A stretch of 64,000 nt of DNA from Bradyrhizobium barranii subsp. barranii (GTDB lineage Bacteria; Pseudomonadota; Alphaproteobacteria; Rhizobiales; Xanthobacteraceae), in contig NZ_CP086136.1 of assembly GCF_017565645.3 (NCBI RefSeq), positions 5,997,501 through 6,061,500 on the forward strand, read 5' to 3'. Made by a program: the position numbers and the translations under genes. The notes under the pieces were generated by a model. That model saw nothing but the letters and a program-made list of their open reading frames with translations, made no database searches and was not told the DNA's origin. This document shows positions 58,308 to 64,000 of this stretch, piece by piece (within the stretch, counting starts at the first letter, position 1; every line of letters starts with the position of its first letter).

Positions 58308-58635
58308 GTGACGTTTCCCCAGGTACAGTGGACGAATGGAAGCGTCGCGATGATAGGTGCATCGATGTGAAGAAATCACCAATGATAAATGATGCAACTG
58401 ATGATTGCTGCAACGCGAACCATGTTGCAAAGCCGAAGCGATCGCTCGCCTCACGCGCAACGACCGCACAGAGCTGCGCCCATCTGCATATATTCGAGAT
58501 CGGCTGCTAAAGCATGATCCGGAAAAGGGCAGCAATTCTCACTCACCACAAACGCGGCACGCGTTTGTGGCGAGATCATACGCTAACGCCGATCCCAAGC
58601 GCGAAGACGATTCTTCCGGATATCATCGCGCTTTA
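58308..58635. repeat. Gene-free region with dispersed repeat copy 3, supplying the dnaE stop codon
   Basis: 58308-58508 is AT-richer than its surroundings and likely holds the carbonic anhydrase promoter; I see no gene. From 58509 (AAGCATGATCCGGAAAAGG) to 58635 (ATCATCGCGCTTTA) is a member of the same repeat family as 51107-51189 and 42218-42316. It contains an insertion with a perfect 11-bp stem, CCACAAACGCG (58546-58556) and CGCGTTTGTGG (58560-58570). The dnaE TAA (complement of 58633-58635) lies in the terminal CTTTA. The hairpin is a candidate dnaE terminator. Confidence 0.7.
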
Positions 58636-61600
58636 GAGCTGCTGCACGTCCACCACGCCCGCGACCGCCTTGATCGCGCCGGCGATCTGCGGCGAGACCT
58701 TGAAGCGGCCGGGCAGCTTCATCTCGACCTCGGTCTCGAGGTCGAGCATCATCACCAGCGAGACCTCGCCGTCGCCGTTCGAGCGCGGCGCGATGCCGGG
58801 ACTGCCGACTTTTGGCGCGGCGCCGTTCGAGGCCGCCATGTCGGGTCCGGCCAATCGCTTGGCGATCGACTCCAGCGGCTTGGTGTCGCGCACGAAGATG
58901 CGCAGGCCCTTCTGCGTCTTGGCGGCGGCGTCATCGAGCGGCTCGGCATGCAGCACGCGGGCACGAACGTCCTCGCCCTGCAATTCCGCGCCCAACTGGA
59001 GCAGCACGGCGGCGCCCGGCTCGAGCACATCGCGGTATTGCGCGAGGCCCTCGGAGAACAGCACCGCCTCGAAATGGCCCGTGGGATCAGACAGCCCCAT
59101 GATGCCCATCTTGTTGCCGGTCTTGGTGCGCCGCTCCATGCGCGACACCACGGTGGCCGCGACCTTGCCGGCGGTGGCGCCGGTCTTCACCGCACGCGAG
59201 AACTCGGCCCAGCTCTGCACCCGCAGGCGCTTCAGGACCATCGCGTAATCGTCGAGCGGATGGCCCGACAGGAAGAATCCGATCGCGTCATATTCGCGGC
59301 GCAGCCGCTCGGCCGGCAGCCAGGGCTCGATCTGCGGCAGCATGATGGTCGGCGCATCCGCCGACATGCCGAACATGTCGTTCTGGCCGATGGTCTCGGC
59401 CTGATGCGCACGCTGGCAGGCGGCCAGGATCGAGTCCGCGCCGGCAAAAACCCGCGCCCTGTTCGGCTCCAGCGTGTCGAAGGCGCCGGCAGCGGCGAGG
59501 CTTTCGATGATGCGCTTGTTGATCGCGCGCGGATTGACCCGCGCGGCGAAGTCGGCGAGCGAGGTGAACAGCCCGCGCCTGGTCCGCTCCTCGATGATCT
59601 GCTCGATCGCCTGGATGCCGACGCCCTTGAGCGCGGCGAGCGCGTAGTAGATCGTCTTCTCGCCGACCTCGAAGGTCGGGCCTGAGCGATTGATGTTCGG
59701 CGGCTCGACCTTGATGCCGAGGCGCTGCGCCTCGGAACGGAATTCGGAGAGCTTGTCGGTGTTGTTGAGATCGAGCGTCATCGACGCCGCGATGAACTCC
59801 ACCGGGTAATGCGCCTTCATATAGGCGGTGTGGTAGGACACCAGCGCGTAGGCCGCCGCGTGGCTCTTGTTGAAGCCGTAGTCGGCGAACTTTGCGAGCA
59901 GCTCGAAGATGGTCTCGGCCTGCCCCTTCGGCACGCCGTTCTTGACCGCGCCGGCGACGAAGATGTCGCGCTGCTTGTCCATCTCGGCGCGGATCTTCTT
60001 GCCCATGGCGCGGCGCAGCAGGTCGGCGTCGCCGAGCGAATAGCCCGACATGACCTGCGCGATCTGCATCACCTGTTCCTGGTAGATGATGACGCCGAAG
60101 GTCTCCTTCAGGATCGGCTCCAGCACCGGATGCAGATATTCCGGCTCCTCGTCGCCGTGCTTGCGCGAGCAATAGGTCGGGATGTTCGCCATCGGGCCCG
60201 GGCGATAGAGCGCGACCAGCGCGATGATGTCCTCGAAACGGTCGGGGCGCATGTCGACCAGCGCGCGCCGCATGCCCTGGCTTTCAACCTGGAACACGCC
60301 GACCACCTCGCCCCGCGCCAGCATCTGGTAGCTTTCGGCATCGTCGATCGGCAGCGTCGCGAGATCGATGTCGATGTTGCGCGGCTTCAAGAGCTTCACC
60401 GCGACGTCGAGCACGGTCAGCGTCTTCAGGCCGAGGAAGTCGAACTTTACCAGCCCGGCCGGCTCGACCCATTTCATGTTGAACTGGGTCACCGGCATGT
60501 CCGACTTGGGATCGCGGTACATCGGCACGAGTTCGCTCAAGGGGCGATCGCCGATCACGATGCCGGCCGCGTGCGTCGAGGCGTGGCGGGTCAGGCCTTC
60601 GAGGCGCTGCGCGATGTCGAAGGCGCGCGCCACCACCGGGTCTTCATCGCGGAACGCCTGAAGCTTCGGCTCGCTCTCGATCGCGGCGGCCAACGTCACC
60701 GGCGCGGCCGGATTCTGCGGCACCAGCTTGGTCAGCTTGTCGACCTGGCCATAGGGCATTTGCAGCACCCGGCCGACGTCGCGCAGCACGCCGCGCGCCT
60801 GCAGCGTACCGAAGGTGATGATTTGCGCGACCTGGTCGCGACCGTAGCGCTCCTGGACGTACCTGATCACCTCGCCGCGGCGGTCCTGGCAGAAATCGAT
60901 GTCGAAGTCCGGCATCGAGACGCGTTCCGGATTGAGGAAGCGCTCGAACAGCAGGCCGAACTTGATCGGGTCGAGGTCGGTGATGGTCAGCGCCCAGGCG
61001 ACCAGAGAGCCGGCGCCCGAACCGCGCCCCGGTCCGACCGGAATCCCCTGGCCCTTCGCCCATTTGATGAAGTCCGAGACGATCAGGAAGTAGCCCGCGT
61101 ATTTCATCCGCATGATGACGTCGAGCTCGAACGCCAGGCGCTTGTCGTAGTCCTCTTCCGTAGTGCCCTGCGAAAGGCCGTGCACGCGCAGGCGGTTGGC
61201 GAGCCCCTCCTCCGCCTGGCGCTTCAGCTCGGCCGCCTCGACCGACGCGGCGTCGGAGCTTGCGGCGGCGCCGACCGTGAAGAACGGCAGGATCGGCTTG
61301 CGCGTCATCGGGCGGAACGAGCAGCGCTCGGCGATCTCCACCGTCGAGGCCAGCGCCTCCGGAATGTCGGCGAACAGCACCGCCATCTCGGCGCGGGTCT
61401 TGAAGCGGTGATCGGGCGTGAGCTGAAGGCGATCGGTCTCGGCGATCAGCCGCCCGCCGGCGATGCAGAGCAGCGCATCGTGCGCCTCGTAATCGTCGTT
61501 CGAAGCGAAATACGGCTCGTTGGTCGCAACCAGCGGCAGGCCTTTTGCGTAGGCAATGTCGATCAGCCCGCTTTCGACGCGGCGCTCCTTGTCGATGTTG

Positions 61601-62136
61601 TGGCGCTGCAATTCAACATAGAGGCGGTCGCCGAACAGGCCGGCGAGACGCTCGCAGCGCGTCGCCGCAATTTCGGCCTGCCCGCTGGCAAGCGCGAGCG
61701 AGATCGGCCCGTCAGGGCCGCCCGTGAGTGCGATCAAGCCTTCGGTCTCACCGTCGAGCCAATCGAACTTGATGAACGGCGCGTGGCTGTCAGGCGATTC
61801 GAGGAACGCGCGCGAGTTCAGCCGCATCAGGCTGCGATAGCCGCGCTCCTGGGCCGCCAGCAGCACCACACGCGACGGCAGCAGCGCATTGCGCGCGTTG
61901 GGATCCTGGTCGCCGAAATCGATCGCGAGCTCGCAGCCGACGATCGGCTGGATGCCGGAGCCCGCCATCTTGTCGGAGAACTCCAGCGCGCCGAACATGT
62001 TGTCGGTGTCGGTCAGCGCCAGTGCGGGCTGGTGGTCTTTCTTCGCAAGCTCGGCGAGCTTGGCGATCTTGATCGAGCCCTTGAGCAGCGAATAGGCCGA
62101 GTGAACGTGAAGGTGGACAAATCCGGCGCTCGGCAT
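58633..62136 (-). CDS. dnaE: DNA polymerase III alpha subunit (replicative, DnaE1)
   Basis: 1167-residue C-family polymerase. The N-terminal PHP domain starts FVHLHVHSAYSLLKGS. The palm has the catalytic Asp pair in VSMPDFDIDFCQDRR (about residue 410) and GPGRGSGAGSLVAWAL. Fingers and a tandem helix-hairpin-helix follow (LKGVGIQAIEQII), then an OB fold (GKVAATVVSRMERRT). The length and HhH region are those of DnaE1, not the SOS DnaE2. No LexA box is seen before it. Confidence 0.96.
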   Translation of the reverse strand: MPSAGFVHLHVHSAYSLLKGSIKIAKLAELAKKDHQPALALTDTDNMFGALEFSDKMAGSGIQPIVGCELAIDFGDQDPNARNALLPSRVVLLAAQERGYRSLMRLNSRAFLESPDSHAPFIKFDWLDGETEGLIALTGGPDGPISLALASGQAEIAATRCERLAGLFGDRLYVELQRHNIDKERRVESGLIDIAYAKGLPLVATNEPYFASNDDYEAHDALLCIAGGRLIAETDRLQLTPDHRFKTRAEMAVLFADIPEALASTVEIAERCSFRPMTRKPILPFFTVGAAASSDAASVEAAELKRQAEEGLANRLRVHGLSQGTTEEDYDKRLAFELDVIMRMKYAGYFLIVSDFIKWAKGQGIPVGPGRGSGAGSLVAWALTITDLDPIKFGLLFERFLNPERVSMPDFDIDFCQDRRGEVIRYVQERYGRDQVAQIITFGTLQARGVLRDVGRVLQMPYGQVDKLTKLVPQNPAAPVTLAAAIESEPKLQAFRDEDPVVARAFDIAQRLEGLTRHASTHAAGIVIGDRPLSELVPMYRDPKSDMPVTQFNMKWVEPAGLVKFDFLGLKTLTVLDVAVKLLKPRNIDIDLATLPIDDAESYQMLARGEVVGVFQVESQGMRRALVDMRPDRFEDIIALVALYRPGPMANIPTYCSRKHGDEEPEYLHPVLEPILKETFGVIIYQEQVMQIAQVMSGYSLGDADLLRRAMGKKIRAEMDKQRDIFVAGAVKNGVPKGQAETIFELLAKFADYGFNKSHAAAYALVSYHTAYMKAHYPVEFIAASMTLDLNNTDKLSEFRSEAQRLGIKVEPPNINRSGPTFEVGEKTIYYALAALKGVGIQAIEQIIEERTRRGLFTSLADFAARVNPRAINKRIIESLAAAGAFDTLEPNRARVFAGADSILAACQRAHQAETIGQNDMFGMSADAPTIMLPQIEPWLPAERLRREYDAIGFFLSGHPLDDYAMVLKRLRVQSWAEFSRAVKTGATAGKVAATVVSRMERRTKTGNKMGIMGLSDPTGHFEAVLFSEGLAQYRDVLEPGAAVLLQLGAELQGEDVRARVLHAEPLDDAAAKTQKGLRIFVRDTKPLESIAKRLAGPDMAASNGAAPKVGSPGIAPRSNGDGEVSLVMMLDLETEVEMKLPGRFKVSPQIAGAIKAVAGVVDVQQL

Positions 62137-62336
62137 GGTCGCGTGACGGCCTCTTGCAGTGAGATGGAGCGGTCGCCGGCTCCAGGGGGATCATGAGGAC
62201 ATTTTCCGCCCACCCAGCCGACTCGCCTCACAATGGTGGGGCGTCACCGCTTCAGAGTCCACGCCGGAGCCACGAAACGGCCGCGTCGTCCCGCTTTTCC
62301 CCAAGGGCATGACCAAGGGGTCTGGCCAGCTGCGGC

Positions 62337-62435
62337 CTAGAGCTGCGGAATCACCTGCGCCCAGATTGCGATCATCCCGACGAACAGCGAGATCGAGGCG
62401 AGTGCGGCGGCTTCTTCCACGAAAATCCTGAACAT
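62337..62435 (-). CDS. 32-residue single-helix membrane peptide under predicted SOS (LexA) control
   Basis: The ORF starts ATG at 62435 and stops TAG at 62337-62339. The N-terminus is MFRIFVEEAA and the rest is one hydrophobic helix (residues 10-29; centre LASISLFVGMIAIWAQV), ending IPQL. GGAG lies 6 bases before ATG. Two perfect LexA boxes overlap the promoter just upstream. Size, topology and control resemble Caulobacter SidA (SOS-induced division inhibitor) and E. coli TisB, but I have no sequence evidence of homology. It lies between dnaE and the porin gene on the minus strand. The 200 bases before dnaE (62137-62336) hold no other gene I can support. Confidence 0.72.
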   Translation of the reverse strand: MFRIFVEEAAALASISLFVGMIAIWAQVIPQL

Positions 62436-62452
62436 GGCTTGCTCCATCACCA

Positions 62453-62496
62453 GAACGTATGAAGAACATTGTTCTCATTTCGTTCTTGAGAGTCAA
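62453..62496 (-). promoter_or_regulatory. Promoter with two LexA boxes for the 32-residue peptide gene
   Basis: Plus-strand GAAC-GTATGAA-GAAC (62453-62467) and GTTC-TCATTTC-GTTC (62471-62485) are both exact GAAC-N7-GAAC sites, in opposite orientation and 3 bases apart. On the minus strand TTGACT (62496-62491) and AACAAT (62473-62468) form a promoter with a 17-base spacer. One box covers the spacer and -10, the other the start region, so LexA should repress tightly. The ATG is about 33 bases beyond the -10. Confidence 0.85.
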
Positions 62497-62547
62497 GCCG
62501 TGTGAGCTCTCTCGAAAAGTGATGGTTAACTCGCTGAATTCACGCAA

Positions 62548-62579
62548 CAAAAAAGCCCCGGCGCAAGGCCGGGGCTTTT
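62548..62579 (-). terminator. Intrinsic terminator of the outer-membrane protein gene
   Basis: GCCCCGGC and GCCGGGGC-type stem (AAAAGCCCCGGCGCAAGGCC, then GGGGCTTTT on the plus strand). On the minus strand the hairpin is followed by TTTTTTG. It lies 30 bases after the porin stop and insulates the SOS promoter from it. Confidence 0.88.
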
Positions 62580-62608
62580 CGACGATCGTTCGAAATGAGC
62601 GACCAGTC

Positions 62609-63328
62609 TCAGTAGCGACCGATCATCGGGCCGCCGAACTTGTAGTTCAGGCGGACGAGACCCATGTCGACGTCCTGGCGGATGCGCTCCGAGCCGGCGA
62701 AGCCAGCGAAGGTCACGTCCTTGTCGGACAGGAAGATGTGGTTGTACTCGACGCCAACCGACCAGTTCGGCGCGAAGCCGTACTCGAGGCCGGCACCGAC
62801 CGTGCCACCCCAGCGGCTGTCGCTGGACGAGGAGAGCAGCGCGCCCGCCGTGCTGGAGATCTCGTACTTGTTGCTGACCACAGCCGCACCGCCCTTGACG
62901 TAGACCAGGACGTTGTTCCAGGCGTAGCCAACCTGACCGGTGATCAGACCGAACGCATCGATCTTGGTGCGGTTGCGGGTGGCGAACAGCGCGCTGGTGT
63001 TGTCGCCCGAGAAGTCAGCCCAGTTGCCCTGGCCTTCCACACCGAACACCCACTGGCCGGACTGCCAGCGATAGCCGATCTGACCACCGACCGTGCCGCC
63101 GGTCGCATCGTGCGAGCCTTCGCGGCCCACGCCAACGAAATCCCAGGTCGCGTGCGACGAACCGCCGCCGCCGTTGATGCCGATGTAGAAGCCGCTCCAG
63201 TCATAGACGGTCGCGATCATCGCGGGCGCCTTGGTGTAAGGCCGCGCAGCGAGGTCAGCAGCCAGCGCCGGCGCAGTCGCGCTCAGCGCGACAAGGCTCA
63301 CAGCAGCAAGCAACAGATTCTTGTTCAT
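62609..63328 (-). CDS. Outer-membrane beta-barrel protein (Omp25/RopB-like)
   Basis: 239 residues. Signal peptide 1-23 (LLLAAVSLVALSATAPALA). The mature start is ADLAARPYTKAP, typical of Omp25/Omp31-like surface proteins of Rhizobiales. An eight-strand barrel is implied by alternating aromatic strands (YDWSGFYIGINGGGG, GQIGYRWQSGQWVFGVEGQG, VRLNYKFGG). The strong terminator and a 254-base upstream region, with a 7-bp hairpin CCCCGAC/GTCGGGG at 63407-63426, suit an abundant, regulated protein. Confidence 0.92.
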   Translation of the reverse strand: MNKNLLLAAVSLVALSATAPALAADLAARPYTKAPAMIATVYDWSGFYIGINGGGGSSHATWDFVGVGREGSHDATGGTVGGQIGYRWQSGQWVFGVEGQGNWADFSGDNTSALFATRNRTKIDAFGLITGQVGYAWNNVLVYVKGGAAVVSNKYEISSTAGALLSSSSDSRWGGTVGAGLEYGFAPNWSVGVEYNHIFLSDKDVTFAGFAGSERIRQDVDMGLVRLNYKFGGPMIGRY

Positions 63329-63582
63329 TTGATTCCCGTTCCAGTTTCGTCGTTAGGCCCCCGGGCCGTAGGGCCGTCATATCAGCGCTCGACGGAATTG
63401 CTGTAACCCCGACGCAACAGTCGGGGCCAAAGGGCTGTGCTGCGTTAATGAATGTTTAGCAGCGCGCGCGGGAAACCCTTTGAAACAAGGGTTTTCATGA
63501 GTTCCAATGTCGACTACACGACGTATGTTGCATCTGTGCCTGGACACCTGATGCACGCACGATTGTGTGATTGGAGATTGAG

Positions 63583-63903
63583 ATGCGCAGACAGATTGCC
63601 CTCCCCATTGTCGCCACATTTTCGCTCGCAATCGCCACATTCGCGCTCACGCTGAGTGCAAGCACGCCCGCACGCACATTCGGCACGCATCACGCGTTCT
63701 GCCTGACCGGCCAGGAATGGCCGGGGCTGAGCAATTGCACGTTCGACAGTTACGCACAGTGTCAGGCAAGCTCGTCGGGCCGCGCGCTGACCTGCATCGC
63801 GAATCCGTATTTCACTGGCCAGAGCGACGATCCCTACGCCTATCAGAATCGTCCGCGCGCCCAGACACCGGGCTATTCACCCGGCTACTACCCACCGCGC
63901 TGA
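63583..63903 (+). CDS. Exported DUF3551 protein
   Basis: 106 residues. Signal peptide about 1-28 (PIVATFSLAIATFALTL). The mature part has the DUF3551 pattern of four Cys: FCLTGQ, NCTFDSYAQCQASSSGRALT and CIANPYF. The C-terminus is Pro/Tyr-rich (GYSPGYYPPR). ATG 63583 with GGAG upstream is preferred to 63571. The family is expanded in Bradyrhizobium and its function is unknown. A second member starts 2 bases after its stop. Confidence 0.85.
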   Translation: MRRQIALPIVATFSLAIATFALTLSASTPARTFGTHHAFCLTGQEWPGLSNCTFDSYAQCQASSSGRALTCIANPYFTGQSDDPYAYQNRPRAQTPGYSPGYYPPR

Positions 63904-63904
63904 G

Positions 63905-64000
63905 ATGCGCCGCGCCCGCTTCGCGCTCGTCGCCACCGGCCTGCTCTTCTCGGGCGTGCCGGCGCACGCCCAGACCTACGATCCCAGCTATCCCGTCTGC
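63905..64000 (+). CDS. Second DUF3551-like protein, 3'-truncated by the window edge
   Basis: Only 32 codons are visible: a signal peptide (RFALVATGLLFSGVPAHA) and the mature start QTYDPSYPVC, which is the usual beginning of DUF3551 proteins. It starts one base after the previous gene's stop, so the two form a tandem pair on one transcript. Confidence 0.7.
   Translation, partial: MRRARFALVATGLLFSGVPAHAQTYDPSYPVC

Noticed and set aside
59809..62196. 795-codon plus-strand frame opposite dnaE
   Set aside because: Antisense to conserved polymerase motifs; composition of a mirror frame.

Overview
The window is 64 kb of high-GC chromosome from an alphaproteobacterium, most likely Bradyrhizobium or a close relative. 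The basis is the proteins (PmtA-like methyltransferase, GlnRS beside GluRS, DUF3551 proteins, Omp25-type porin), a GAAC-N7-GAAC LexA box, and three families of palindromic intergenic repeats that I recognise from that group. I see no rRNA, tRNA, CRISPR array, prophage or insertion sequence.

Layout. 1-5 kb: the end of a sensor kinase, a phospholipid-methyltransferase-like gene and the tpiA-secG-pyrG series. 5-9.4 kb: ppiD-trpD-trpC-moaC. 9.4-19.9 kb: accessory genes, namely a CGNR regulator divergent from an amidase-MFS pair, an orphan Flp pilin, a large GGDEF-EAL protein, a CtpA protease, an FMN 2-hydroxyacid dehydrogenase, a HAD phosphatase and two small ORFs. 20-32 kb: moeA, lexA, several small or unknown genes, comEC, glnS, gltX and gltA. 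32.4-39.2 kb: a formaldehyde-activating-type protein, then a ROK regulator and a complete sugar ABC importer with an SDR dehydrogenase. 39.2-54.6 kb: a long minus-strand series for translation and envelope synthesis, in transcription order rpsB-tsf-pyrH-frr-uppS-cdsA-dxr-rseP-bamA-lpxD-fabZ-lpxA-lpxI-lpxB. It is interrupted once, between fabZ and lpxA, by an antisense gene and a repeat. 54.8-64 kb: a caspase-fold protein lacking both catalytic residues, an exported beta-carbonic anhydrase, dnaE, a 32-residue membrane peptide under apparent LexA control, an Omp25-like porin and a pair of DUF3551 proteins.

How the genes fit together. The 39-54 kb series links protein synthesis (S2, EF-Ts, RRF), isoprenoid and phospholipid precursors (Dxr, UppS, CdsA), lipid A synthesis (LpxA, LpxB, LpxD, LpxI), outer-membrane assembly (BamA) and envelope stress proteolysis (RseP). 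Many junctions there overlap by 4 bp. The best candidate for an undescribed system is at 62337-62496. A very short single-helix peptide lies behind two perfect LexA boxes that cover a recognisable promoter. In length, topology and control it resembles SOS-induced membrane peptides such as Caulobacter SidA or E. coli TisB. LexA itself is encoded in this window behind a box with the same placement.
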